Shown here one piece after another: positions 50,040 through 62,639 of a DNA stretch of 64,000 bases. The translations under genes and the position numbers were made by a program. Under the pieces are notes generated by a model that had not been told where the DNA came from, made no database searches, and worked only from the letters and a program-made list of their open reading frames with translations. The stretch comes from Elysia crispata (taxonomy: Eukaryota > Mollusca > Gastropoda > Plakobranchidae), in contig JAWDGP010003365.1 of assembly GCA_033675545.1 (NCBI GenBank), positions 220,980-284,979 of the forward strand, written 5' to 3'. Position 1 is the stretch's first letter; each line of letters starts with the position of its first letter.

Positions 50040-50173
50040 ATAACACTCTTTTTTTATCTGTCTTTGTTGTTTTTGATAAATGTCTTGTTTTTAATAGGTT
50101 TTCGTATGTGTTTATGGTATTCATCAAGTAATTTCAATTCATTGCAATTTGCACAGAGTTTAAGATCCGTCAT
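50040..50173 (-). pseudogene. Zinc-ribbon ORF remnant, left-arm copy
   Basis: The minus strand from 50173 reads MTDLKLCANCNELKLLDEYH followed by KHIRKPI, after which the second Cys pair of the right-arm copy is missing. It is the inverted counterpart of 57115-57237. Confidence 0.6.
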
Positions 50174-50554
50174 TTTTATACAAAAGAAATATTGAACTCC
50201 ATTTTACAGTAATAGAAACATAAACCCTTATTGCCGAATTGATAATAATGCGTGGGTGATATGTGTTGGGAACATAACATGGAATAGCCAACTGCCACAA
50301 AGATGGTGAATCAATATTGAATAATTAAATAGGGGTGACAAAATCCTCTTTATTTCTATCTCTACAAATCAAGCATAATTAAATATTACAATAGAATAGA
50401 ATTCGAAATAAAAAAAAATTCAAAACGGTAGAAAGATTTCCATTTTTTCTTTCTCTATACTAATACAATAGACATGCTGTAGAATCGAAATGATCCCTAT
50501 AAATCATCAAAATAATACCATATTATCAAAATGTAATCGAATTTCAGACCCGAT

Positions 50555-53500
50555 TAAAATTGGAATTATGCTAATTATAGAGATTACCAAATTGGAATTA
50601 ACCGGCGGCCATATTAGAAATATGCTAATTAAAGAGACTTCCAAATCGGAATTAACCACGGCCATATTGGATTATACTAAATATAGAGATTGCCTAAATA
50701 GAATTAAATGGCGGCCATATTAGAATTATGCTATTTATAGAGATTACCAAAATAGTATTAACCGGCGACCATATTGGAATTATGCTAATTATAGAGATTG
50801 CCAAATTGGAATTAATCGGCGGCCATATTGGATTTATGCTTATTATAGAGATTGCCAAAATAGAATAAACTGGCGGCCATATTCGAATTATGCTAATTAT
50901 AGAGATTACCAAATTGGAATTAACCGGCGGCCATATTAGAAATATGCTAATTATAGAGACTTCCAAATAAGAATTAACCGGCCGCCATACTGGAATTATG
51001 CTAATTATAGAGATTGCCAAAATAGAATAAACTGGCGGCCATATTGGAATTATGCTAATTATGGAGATTACTTCATTGGAATTAATCGGCGGCCATATTG
51101 GAAATATGCTAATTATAGAGATTGCCAAAATAGAATTCACCGGCGGCCATATTGGATTTATGCTTATTATAGAGATTGCCAAAATAGAATAAACTGGCGG
51201 CCATATTGGAATTATGCTAATTATAGAGATGGCCAAAATAGAATACACTGACGGCCATATTGGAATTATGCTAATTATAGAGATGGCCAAAATAGAAATT
51301 AACCGGCGGCTATATTGGATTTATGCTAATTGTAGAGATGGCCAAAATAGAATCAACTGGCGGCCACATTAAAATTATGCTTGTTATAGAGATTACCAAG
51401 ATAAAATTAACCGGCGGCCATATTGAATTTATGCTAATTATAGAGATGGCCAAAATAGAAATTAACCGGCGGCCATATTGAATTTATGCTAATTATAGAG
51501 ATGGCCAAAATAGAAATTAACCGGCGGCCATATTGAATTTATGCTAATTATAGAGATGGCCAAAATAGAAATTAACCGGCGGCCATATTGAATTTATGCT
51601 AATTATAGAGATGGCCAAAATAGAAATTAACCGGCGTCTATATTGAATTTATGCTAATTATAGAGATGGCCAAAATAGAAATTAACCGGCGGCCATATTG
51701 AATTTATGCTAATTATAGAGATGGCCAAAATAGAAATTAACCGGCGGCCATATTGAATTTATGCTAATTATAGAGATGGCCAAAATAGAAATTAACCGGC
51801 GTCTATATTGGATTTATGCTAATTGTAGAGATGGGCAAAATAGAATCAACTGGCGGCCACATTAAAATTATGCTTGTTATAGAGATTACCAAGATAAAAT
51901 TAACCGGCGGCCATATTGAATTTATGCTAATTATAGAGATGGCCAAAATAGAAATTAACCGGCGGCCATATTGAATTTATGCTAATTATAGAGATGGCCA
52001 AAATAGAAATTAACCGGCGGCCATATTGAATTTATGCTAATTATAGAGATGGCCAAAATAGAAATTAACCGGCGGCCATATTGAATTTATGCTAATTATA
52101 GAGATGGCCAAAATAGAAATTAACCGGCGGCCATATTGAATTTATGCTAATTATAGAGATGGCCAAAATAGAAATTAACCGGCGGCCATATTGAATTTAT
52201 GCTAATTATAGAGATGGCCAAAATAGAAATTAACCGGCGGCCATATTGAATTTATGCTAATTATAGAGATGGCCAAAATAGAAATTAACCGGCGGCCATA
52301 TTGAATTTATGCTAATTATAGAGATGGCCAAAATAGAAATTAACCGGCGGCCATATTGGATTTATGCTAATTATACAGATGGCCAAAATAGAAATTAACC
52401 GGCGTCTATATTGGATTTATGCTAATTGTAGAGATGGGCAAAATAGAATCAACTGGCGGCCACATTAAAATTATGCTTGTTATAGAGATTACCAAGATAT
52501 ATTAACCGGCGGCCATATTGAATTTATGCTAATTATAGAGATGGCCAAAATAGAAATTAACCGGCGGCCATATTGAATTTATGCTAATTATAGAGATGGC
52601 CAAAAATAGAAATTAACCGACGGCCATATTGAATTTATGCTAATTATAGAGATGGCCAAAATAGAAATTAACCGGCGGCCATATTGAATTTATGCTAATT
52701 ATAGAGATGGTCAAAATAGAAATTAATCGGCGTCTATATTAAATTTATGCTAATTATAGAGATTACCAAGATATATTAACCGGCGGCCATATTGAATTTA
52801 TGCTAATTATAGAGATGGCCAAAATAGAAATTAACCGGCGGCCATATTGAATTTATGCTAATTATAGAGATGGCCAAAATAGAAATTAACCGGCGGCCAT
52901 ATTGAATTTATGCTAATTATAGAGATGGCCAAAATAGAAATTAACCGGCGTCTATATTGGATTTATGCTAATTGTAGAGATGGGCAAAATAGAATCAACT
53001 GGCGGCCACATTAAAATTATGCTTGTTATAGAGATTACCAAGATAAAATTAACCGGCGGCCATATTGAATTTATGCTAATTATAGAGATGGCCAAAATAG
53101 AAATTAACCGGCGGCCATATTGAATTTATGCTAATTATAGAGATGGCCAAAATAGAAATTAACCGGCGGCCATATTGAATTTATGCTAATTATAGAGATG
53201 GCCAAAATAGAAATTAACCGGCGTCTATATTGGATTTATGCTAATTATAGAGATGGCCAAAATAGAAATTAACCGGCGGCCATATTGAATTTATGCTAAT
53301 TATAGAGATGGCCAAAATAGAAATTAACCGGCGGCCATATTGAATTTATGCTAATTATAGAGATGGCCAAAATAGAAATTAACCGGCGGCCATATTGAAT
53401 TTATGCTAATTATAGAGATGGCCAAAATAGAAATTAACCGGCGTCTATATTGGATTTATGCTAATTGTAGAGATGGGCAAAATAGAATCAACTGGCGGCC

Positions 53501-56500
53501 ACATTAAAATTATGCTTGTTATAGAGATTACCAAGATAAAATTAACCGGCGGCCATATTGAATTTATGCTAATTATAGAGATGGCCAAAATAGAAATTAA
53601 CCGGCGGCCATATTGAATTTATGCTAATTATAGAGATGGCCAAAATAGAAATTAACCGGCGGCCATATTGGATTTATGCTAATTATAGAGATGGCCAAAA
53701 TAGAATCAACTGGCGGCCACATTAAAATTATGCTAATTATAGAGATGGCCAAAATAGAAATTAACCGGCGGCCATATTGAATTTATGCTAATTATAGAGA
53801 TGGCCAAAATAGAAATTAACCGGCGGCCATATTGGATTTATGCTAATTGTAGAGATGGGCAAAATAGAATCAACTGGCGGCCACATTAAAATTATGCTTG
53901 TTATAGAGATTACCAAGATAAAATTAACCGGCGGCCATATTGAATTTATGCTAATTATAGAGATGGCCAAAATAGAAATTAACCGGCGGCCATATTGAAT
54001 TTATGCTAATTAAAGAGATGGCTAAAATAGAAATTAACCGGTGGCCATATTGAGTTTATGCTAATTATAGAGATGGCCAAAATAGTAATTAACTGGCGGC
54101 CATATTGAATTTATGCTAATTGTAGAGTTGGCCAAAAAAGAAATTAATCGCCGTCTATATTGGATTTATGCTTGTTATAGAGATTACCAAGATAAAATTA
54201 ACCGGCGGCCATATTGAATTTATGCTAATTATAGAGATGGCCAAAACAGAAATTAACCGGCGGCCATATTGAATTTATGCTAATTATAGAGATGGCCAAA
54301 ATAGAAATTAACCGGCGGCCATATTGAATTTATGCTAATTATAGAGATGGCCAAAATAGAAATTAACCGGCGGCCATATTGAATTTATGCTAATTATAGA
54401 GATGGCCAAAATAGAAATTAACCGGCGGCCATATTGAATTTATGCTAATTATAGAGATGGCCAAAATAGAAATTAACCGGCGGCCATATTGAATTTATGC
54501 TAATTATAGAGATGGCCAAAATAGAAATTAACCGGCGGCCATATTGGATTTATGCTAATTATAGAGATGGCCAAAATAGAAATTAACCGGCGGCCATATT
54601 GAATTTATGCTAATTATAGAGATGGCCAAAATAGAAATTAACCGGCGGCCATATTGAATTTATGCTAATTATAGAGATGGCCAAAATAGAAATTAACCGG
54701 CGTCTATATTGGATTTATGCTAATTGTAGAGATGGGCAAAATAGAATCAACTGGCGGCCACATTAAAATTATGCTTGTTATAGAGATTACCAAGATAAAA
54801 TTAACCGGCGGCCATATTGAATTTATGCTAATTATAGAGATGGCCAAAATAGAAATTAACCGGCGGCCATATTGAATTTATGCTAATTATAGAGATGGCC
54901 AAAATAGAAATTAACCGGCGGCCATATTGAATTTATGCTAATTATAGAGATGGCCAAAATAGAAATTAACCGGCGGCCATATTGAATTTATGCTAATTAT
55001 AGAGATGGCCAAAATAGAAATTAACCGGCGGCCATATTGAATTTATGCTAATTATAGAGATGGCCAAAATAGAAATTAACCGGCGGCCATATTGAATTTA
55101 TGCTAATTATAGAGATGGCCAAAATAGAAATTAACCGGCGTCTATATTGGATTTATGCTAATTGTAGAGATGGGCAAAATAGAATCAACTGGCGGCCACA
55201 TTAAAATTATGCTAATTATAGAGATTACCAAGATAAAATTAACCGGCGGCCATATTGAATTTATGCTAATTATAGAGATGGCCAAAATAGAAATTAACCG
55301 GCGGCCATATTGAATTTATGCTAATTATAGAGATGGCCAAAATAGAAATTAACCGGCGGCCATATTGAATTTATGCTAATTATAGAGATGGCCAAAATAG
55401 AATTAACTGGCGGCCACATTAAAATTATGCTTGTTATAGAGATTACCAAGATAAAATTAACCGGCGGCCATATTGAATTTATGCTAATTATAGAGATGGC
55501 CAAAATAGAAATTAACCGGCGGCCATATTGAATTTATGCTAATTATAGAGATGGCCAAAATAGAAATTAACCGGCGGCCATATTGAATTTATGCTAATTA
55601 TAGAGATGGCCAAAATAGAAATTAACCGGCGGCCATATTGAATTTATGCTAATTATAGAGATGGCCAAAATAGAAATTAACCGGCGGCCATATTGAATTT
55701 ATGCTAATTATAGAGATGGCCAAAATAGAAATTAACCGGCGGCCATATTGAATTTATGCTAATTATAGAGATGGCCAAAATAGAAATTAACCGGCGGCCA
55801 TATTGAATTTATGCTAATTATAGAGATGGCCAAAATAGAAATTAACCGGCGGCCATATTGAATTTATGCTAATTATAGAGATGGCCAAAATAGAAATTAA
55901 CCGGCGGCCATATTGAATTTATGCTAATTATAGAGATGGCCAAAATAGAAATTAACCGGCGGCCATATTGAATTTATGCTAATTATAGAGATGGCCAAAA
56001 TAGAAATTAACCGGCGGCCATATTGAATTTATGCTAATTATAGAGATGGCCAAAATAGAAATTAACCGGCGGCCATATTGGATTTATGCTAATTGTAGAG
56101 ATGGCCAAAATAGAATCAACTGGCGGCCACATTAAAATTATGCTTGTTATAGAGATGGCCAAAATAGAAATTAACCGGCGGCCATATTGAATTTATGCTA
56201 ATTATAGAGATGGCCAAAATAGAAATTAACCGGCGGCCATATTGAATTTATGCTAATTATAGAGATGGCCAAAATAGAAATTAACCGGCGGCCATATTGA
56301 ATTTATGCTAATTATAGAGATGGCCAAAATAGAAATTAACCGGCGGCCATATTGAATTTATGCTAATTATAGAGATGGCCAAAATAGAAATTAACCGGCG
56401 TCTATATTGGATTTATGCTAATTGTAGAGATGGCCAAAATAGAATCAACTGGCGGCCACATTAAAATTATGCTTGTTATAGAGATTACCAAGATAAAATT

Positions 56501-56828
56501 AACCGGCGGCCATATTGAATTTATGCTAATTATAGAGATGGCCAAAATAGAAATTAACCGGCGGCCATATTGGATTTATGCTAATTGTAGAGATGGCCAA
56601 AATAGAATCAACTGGCGGCCACATTAAAATTATGCTTGTTATAGAGATTACCAAGATAAAATTAACCGGCGGCCATATTGAATTTATGCTAATTATAGAG
56701 ATGGCCAAAATAGAAATTAACCGGCGGCCATATTGGATTTATTGTATTTATATAGATTACCAGAATGAAATTCGAATTATGCTAATTATAGAGATGGCCA
56801 AAATAGAATCAACTGGCGGCCACATTGA
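50555..56828 (+). repeat. 55-bp satellite array, about 114 monomers, with higher-order variants
   Basis: The core monomer is 55 bp and includes 'AACCGGCGGCCATATTGAAT', 'TTATGCTAATTATAGAGATG' and 'GCCAAAATAGAAATT'. At the left edge (50555-51290) units are 54 bp and more varied; from there on one extra A makes them 55 bp. A variant cassette (GGCGTCTATATTGGATTT, then GATGGGCAAAATAGAATC, GGCGGCCACATTAAAATT, GATTACCAAGATAAAATT) recurs at irregular spacing, which shows a higher-order structure. Because 54 is a multiple of three, the left edge stays open on the minus strand for 198 codons of Ile/Ser/Pro/Trp-rich sequence; this is a repeat artefact. Confidence 0.95.
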
Positions 56829-56982
56829 TAATATGGTATTGTTTTGATGATTTATAGAAATCATTTCGATTCTACAGCATTGGTATTGTATTATTAGTAT
56901 AGAGAAAGAAAAAATCGAAATCGATTCTACCGTTTTGATTTTTATTTCGATATCTATTCTATTGTAATGATATTTTGTTATT

Positions 56983-57237
56983 ATGCTTGTTTATAGAGAT
57001 AGAAGTATAGAAGTATTTCTCACCCCTATTTCATTGTTGAATATTGATTCACCATCTATCTGGCAGTTGTATGTTTCTATTACTTTATATGGAGTTCAAT
57101 ATTTCTTTCGTATAAAACTGACGGATCTTAAACTCTGTGCAAATTGCAATGAATTGAAATCACTTGATAAATACCTTAAACACATACGAAAACCTTTGGG
57201 TTTAAACTCTCAATGTATTGAATGTGGGAGGTATTAA
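56983..57237 (+). CDS. 84-codon zinc-ribbon-like ORF of the satellite unit
   Basis: The frame ends with LKLCANCNELKSLDKYLKHI, then RKPLGLNSQCIECGRY and a stop. The two CX2C pairs are 28 residues apart with a Lys/Leu-rich helix between them, a layout seen in small zinc ribbons next to HNH-type nucleases, but no HNH motif was found downstream. The part before residue 45 reads through repeat edge sequence, so the true start may be further in. Related, more damaged frames lie at 50173-50040 and 29113-28799. No function can be given. Confidence 0.45.
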   Translation: MLVYRDRSIEVFLTPISLLNIDSPSIWQLYVSITLYGVQYFFRIKLTDLKLCANCNELKSLDKYLKHIRKPLGLNSQCIECGRY

Positions 57238-58086
57238 AAACAGGAACAATATCAAAAATAACAAAGACAGATAAGAGTGTTATCTGAGTTTATTCAGAGA
57301 AATCCAAATTATAATAATATAAAAAGAAATAATTTTATAATACACAGTTACCTAAAAAAGACACATAATACAGTCTAAAAAAAAAATAACGTCAATGAAA
57401 CTTATGTATATAACATAAACGAATATGACATTTTCATTAAAAGAGATAATACATATAGGGGCATTGCCTGTTAAATGAACTTTAATCTGTTTGACTTTCA
57501 CCTTACATTGCATTACAATAAAGCACAACTGATAATTCACATAAGATTTTTGTTCACATATTAATTAATTTACTCCAGTCAATATATTTTCCCTGTTCTC
57601 TTTAAAAGCGTTGTCAAGAGAAATAAAAACTGGATGATAAGAAAGCTTTGAGGATTCAAACAAGGTCCCACATTTTACTTCTGAAAAGGAATCACAAAAA
57701 AGAAAGATTAATATGGGGGCGGGTGAAACCTTAGCTAGATATATATCAAATTTGAAATATATTGTACATGTATATGAAATAATGAGATACAATTTACATA
57801 AAGATAGTTTATAATAACTGCACAAAATTGTTTGTTTCAAGAGCTAATTTAATCTCATCAGATTTTAGTAATTATCTAAATAGAACTTTACAGGTTTAGA
57901 AAAAAAGTAAAATTGAACATTTTTAGAAAATCTAATAATACAAAAAAATAAAACTGAGCAAGTTTCTTTTTATCTACGATTAAACCTATTATAAATTAAG
58001 GAGGATGGAGGAATTCCGTCCCCCAGTCAAGATTATCAATCGTTTTTAAGGGGAAATATTTGCATAAAGGAACAATAATTTTTTTC

Positions 58087-58153
58087 ACTCATCCACAGAC
58101 ACATTCTAGGATGTGTTTCGTCGTATTACGACTCATCAGTGTGGCTATAGAGT
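58087..58153 (-). ncRNA. Type I hammerhead ribozyme
   Basis: On the minus strand, in order: ACTC, internal loop TATAG, stem I strand CCACA, core CTGATGA, stem II GTCGT-AAT-ACGAC, core GAA, stem III ACACAT-CCTAGA-ATGTGT, cleavage base C, stem I strand TGTGG, internal loop AT, and GAGT closing with ACTC. Every conserved core base is canonical and all three stems pair perfectly. Stem I is open-ended, so it is type I, the form found in Penelope-like elements and animal retrozymes. Predicted cleavage follows the C complementary to 58098. It probably processes transcripts of the surrounding repeat. The related block at 28370-28640 lacks the core. Confidence 0.9.
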
Positions 58154-58219
58154 ATGGATTTATTCAAGTGTCCACCATTCAGTTAAAATCGTTTTGTTCT
58201 GGATCGAAAGTCCAAAATG

Positions 58220-58455
58220 CTCATAAATACCATATGTAAACTATAGGCAGTCTTTTTTGGGCCATGTGATGAGAAAAAAAAAACTAAAACATCTTGTGGC
58301 AACTCGATTGATTTTAAAGGAAACGGCAGCAGGGGAAAGAAGCGAGAAAAGATAAGTGGCTAAATGTAAAATGAGTGACAGAGGCACTTAACAGCATCAA
58401 GGTATAGAGATGCGCAGAAGGTCATGATCGCCTACTGTAAAGAGCAGGGCCCCTA
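58220..58455 (+). mobile_element. LINE 3' end fragment, right arm
   Basis: Contains FFGHVMRKKKLKHLVATRLI and a degraded tail equivalent to that at 47826-48060 inverted. Only the extreme 3' end is kept, with stops. Confidence 0.7.
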
Positions 58456-59800
58456 ATTCATAGAGAATTTTCTATGAATAATCTAAGGATTGCCGTGTTT
58501 TACAAAAAAAAAAAAAAAGGTACATCTAATAAAGGTAGTTGTAAGCTATATGTCTTTGTTGTTTCAACGTAGATGGTTACCGCATATGTTGGGCGCTGCT
58601 CTACATAAAATTATGTATAGACAACCACTGCCATAAATACAGCACAGATTGCAAATATAACATCTTACTCCAGTTCTATAACATTTTCAAAACTGGAAAA
58701 TACAAAGGACTCAAAGCATACATAGTGAAAAAACAAGCAAACCATAAAACAAAGGAATGTATTCACAGACAACACTTTGCAGACATGAAATTTGCTTGAA
58801 AAGAAAGACATGAATATTAGAAGATAAACATATAAGTCTCACTTGTACATGAGGTGTAAGCTGACTACCTTTGATTGGTCTACAAATGTAGCCCAAAATT
58901 TGTCTTGACCTGCAAAGACTTAAAGCAAGAACAGATGATTTTTTCCCCTCTCCTAATTTTTGGAGAAAAAGAAAATGATTTTTGTGAAAGAGAAAGTTTG
59001 TTTTAAGCAGAAAGGATAAGAAAAGAGATGACATGAAAGATTGAAAAACCTGTCTGTCCTACTGGAGAAAACGAAGAAATACACACTTAAAAAAAGATAA
59101 TAATGCAATGATGTCACAAGGCTGCTTGAATTGAACCAACAGAAGATTTCAGCACTTTAAGCCTATATCTCTGCCAAGTCATGAACGGGAATTGATTTCT
59201 GAAAACTACCAGCCTTATTCCCATTATAATTGTGATAAAACAATAATTTGACAATAAACTTACAAAATAATTTTTTTACCACATCAAACATATATAACAG
59301 CTGATTTTGGATCTTTGTTAAATTTAAGTTCCTTTCTTTAGAGCAGCAACTCCTCTCCCTAAAGACTTTAACAGAATCCTGGTATAATGCTGTGTTTGAA
59401 AAGTACAAGTCAATGGACATGTCTATACTAGTTCATTTTTACCTTTATAACTGATCTTTGACTGCTATGGCGTCAAAAGCAATGATCACATGAATTTAAA
59501 CTAGTTTAAAAATTCTTGAGAAAAGAAGATCAACTTGCACATCAAGGGCAAAATTCCTGAACTACGCTGCTGTGTCACGTTGATTCCAATCTCGTCCTTC
59601 TTCAAAACTCAGTAGATGGTAAGGATTCCCTCTCAAAAGCACATTGTCTCAAGTTGTTTAGTCTGTGGCTGGTGATCTTCTCAAAATGAAGAAGAGGTTG
59701 AAGATCTCCGTCAGATTATCACTGAAGATGTTGAGAGGAGCATATAATTATGAATAGACAGGAATGAGTTACACAGAGAAGGGATAGGGAAGAAAAGGAG

Positions 59801-59951
<151 letters not shown>

Positions 59952-60080
59952 GAAAAACAACTCTAAGGCAAATACACACCTGGTAGCTATAGCAGAGGTA
60001 AAAGACACAGTAAAAAATCTGCAAACAATTTTCAAAGAGCTAAAAAACCAAATACATGCCTTACAAAACTTCGCACGGAG

Positions 60081-61135
60081 ACAGAAGAGATTGTTGTCTT
60101 CCTCTTTGGAGACTATGCTTTCTTGTCCTATGGCATTTCAGGAGCGACAGGGACATTCTGTGCCTGTTCTGTCTTGATTCCAAACAGAAAGTAAGGAACT
60201 TACCAAAAAGAGAGCACTACAATCTTTACACACAGATGCACAACAGTTTTTGGAGAGCGATGGGAAAACAAATGCAGTTAAATGTTTTAACAATAAACTC
60301 AGACATCCATTCCTAGAAATAAAGATAGCAAACATAGCCCCTCCATATTTATATATTCTTCTTGGAATCACACTAAAACATCCCAATCTGATACAAAAGG
60401 AAGTCCAAAATAGAGATGAGATAATAGCCAAGCAGAAACATTCAAATTACAGACGCAACTGGCTCAAAGCTGAAGAAAAGAAAAAACAAATAGTACTTTC
60501 AAAAGGAACGCTATACTAGATGATGAGAGCAGAAGAAGAATGTGGAGAAAAGAGGCAAAGAGGAGTTGAAAAAAATTGAAGAGACAAAAATAAAGCTGTG
60601 GGCCCAATCCAAGAAAGCTCAGAGACAGTACTACAAAAACAAAATAGAAAGACAAGCCTACCATGGTGGAAACTTTATAAGTCACCACTGAAGAAAATGA
60701 TGACATTTTAGGAGTTGCGCTCCCTACCAAAGATATGTTTGACACACTTGACTCACATTTTGAAGGCATTCACTCTTTAACCTCAAAAGCCCAACCAGAG
60801 GAAACCACATTACAAGCAGAGATTGCAACTTCTGAATACATCAAATTTTACAGACAGTGCTTTCCCAATCGCATCATTGCCAAGCAGCACATTTTAAAAA
60901 AGAATAGCACTGATTTTATGCATAGGACAGGTTTTGGACTAGGCTTTCTTAGGGGGCAGGATGGGAACAACTTCACTCAACTGTTTCACGCTTGGCAAGA
61001 AGTGCAGCCATAAGAAATGATAAAAATAGAATGAAAAATATAATAGAAAACGTCTTGCTGTTGACAGCCCCAGAACTCAACTCCCTTGTACCACAGACAA
61101 AACCCAGACAACAACAAAAATAGTTAATAATATAC
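60081..61135 (+). mobile_element. Transposon-derived gene remnant, family not named
   Basis: Three protein-like stretches lie in order in different frames: EEIVVFLFGDYAFLSYGISG (from 60084); IAPPYLYILLGITLKHPNLI within 60250-60519, followed by a charged coiled coil and YHGGNFISHH (to about 60692); and EYIKFYRQCFPNRIIAKQHI with RTGFGLGFLRGQDGNN within 60735-61013, ending LTAPELNSLVPQTK and a stop near 61123. From memory this order (FGDYEFL-YGLSG, then PPYLHILLG, then YHGGSF-GNH, then GLGLLGEQG) is shared by a dispersed family of uncharacterised transposon-like proteins in cnidarians and molluscs. It is broken in several places. Confidence 0.55.
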
Positions 61136-61379
61136 CCCACAAAAAAATTTGAAAATGAAATTTTATTGGGAAATGACATCAGTATTGCATGTTTTGCAAT
61201 TTTGTGTTAAAAAGTAGTGTGAATTGCATTCCAGCTGCATGCCTTTTTCTACTGCGCGGGTAAAATTCCTGGGAAGAGACAGTGTCCACCCATCCACTGT
61301 GAGCTGTCAGATAAGGGTGCTAGATTTATGGGCTTATGGCAAGTTGCTGACAAACTAAAAGTGAACAGAATTTGGCTCC

Positions 61380-62100
61380 ATGTTGAGATACGCTGATGAC
61401 ACTGTATTAATTCCAGAAAATAAAGAAGACTTGCGACAATTATTAACGATTTTTGAAGAAGAGAGCAGAAAAAAAGGGTTGCAATTGAATAGCAAAAAGA
61501 TAGAACTAATGGTGATTAGTCAAAGTTATAGTCTCCGCACATCAACATCTTTATCAAAGGTAATAAACTCAAGCAAAGGGGTCAATTCAAATACTTGGGT
61601 ACTTTAATATCAAGTGATGGACGTAACTTACACTGAGCTTCCAGAGAATGAAATCTATACTAACAAATAACCACATCTCAATTCGCACAAAAAGAAGAGC
61701 CCTGAAGTGCTCTATTGAACCCATTCTGATGTATCAATACAAAGCTTGCACAATTTCAAAACAGTTACAAAAGAAACTGGAGACAACAAAATGAGATTCC
61801 ACAAATCTCATGGACTGTAAAGAAATCAACCAAAACTGTTACAAGAAGCCGACACTACAAGATTCAGCATAAATAGAATAAGTAAACGCCAGGCAACCTT
61901 TTTTGGACATGTCAAGAGAAGAGAGAAAGTACAAAATCTTGTGACAACTGGAATGATTGTACCAAAACAGCATCAAAAGATGTTGGATGGACTTTCAAAG
62001 TAGGACGAGTGACAGAAGCACTGAAAGTGATGAGGGATAGAGATGTGTGGAAAGTCATGATCGGCAATGCTAAAGAGCACGGCACCTAACTGATTGATTG
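61380..62100 (+). mobile_element. LINE 3' part with ATTG-type tail
   Basis: MLRYADDTVLIPENKEDL carries the YADD catalytic motif; EEESRKKGLQLNSKKIELMV follows. Further parts of the C-terminal region (SSDGRN, TFFGHVKR-like, RVTEALKVMRDRDVW) are spread over frames. The element ends at about 62085-62100 with (ATTG)n, a simple tail typical of RTE-type LINEs. It is 5'-truncated and decayed, related to 47826-48690. Confidence 0.8.
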
Positions 62101-62508
62101 ATGAGTTCAAAAGACAATTTTTCCTTCTGTTGAACTAGATTTGGATACAGGCGTCAATCTTGCCATTGGACTAAATTTCCCCTTCTCTTCATCTTTTATC
62201 ATGCTTGTAATGGTACTAGATCTAGAGGTTTAACTATAATAACTCAACGCCCACTTTGGAAATACTTTGTATGAAACGAAACAAACTGAGACAGCACAGT
62301 AGGCCTTACAAGACTGTTGCCACAGCAGCTGCGAGCATAGTTATTGTCCAAAAAGCTTTGGTCCATGTGCTCTCACGGTTGTGGAAACCTGCTCAACAGT
62401 AAAAAAAAAAAATGCTTGGACAGTTGCGTAAGACGCTTCCAGTGTGTAAAAATCAACTGATCAATGCTGCTCTTATGGCATACAACAATTAAAACATCAT
62501 AACAATAC

Positions 62509-62636
62509 CTCTCGAATAATGATGAGGCCCATAAAGGGCAGGTGCACAACACAATGGCCAGAGAGACTAAATCAAATGTCGTGTTTTCCTGTTTGCTGAA
62601 GATGGGTGAGATTGGGGCACTAATAACATACAGGAC
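62509..62636 (-). CDS. GABA-B receptor-like exon (TM6-TM7), partial gene
   Basis: Acceptor ACATTGCAG and donor GAGAG/GTATTG bracket an open 128-bp exon reading VLYVISAPISPIFSKQENTT then FDLVSLAIVLCTCPLWASSL. This matches the TM6-extracellular loop-TM7 pattern of class C GABA-B receptors (APVS...SDQ-N--F--VSLAI-FC). The exon is intact. It pairs with the damaged upstream stretch at 63720-63860. The rest of the gene would lie beyond the right edge of the window or is lost. It could be a live divergent receptor or part of a pseudogene. Confidence 0.5.
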
Positions 62637-62639
62637 CTG

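Larger units (their letters stand above)
46172..50550 (+). repeat. Left arm of giant inverted repeat
   Basis: Inverted matches to the right arm: 46195-46560 with 59455-59805; 46560-46940 and its duplicate 47130-47510 with 58740-59160; 47510-47830 with 58440-58740; 47826-48060 with 58220-58455 (LINE end); 49560-50550 with 56830-57740. Order and orientation are conserved throughout. The arm also has a longer LINE piece (to 48690), a third copy of part of the 46965 segment at 48930, and GA/AT tracts (49013-49186). The hammerhead block of the right arm was not found here. Confidence 0.85.

Noticed and set aside
50694-51290. 198-codon minus-strand ORF in the satellite
   Set aside because: It is the 54-bp repeat read in one frame, giving an 18-residue Ile/Ser/Pro/Trp repeat; once the unit becomes 55 bp the frame is lost.
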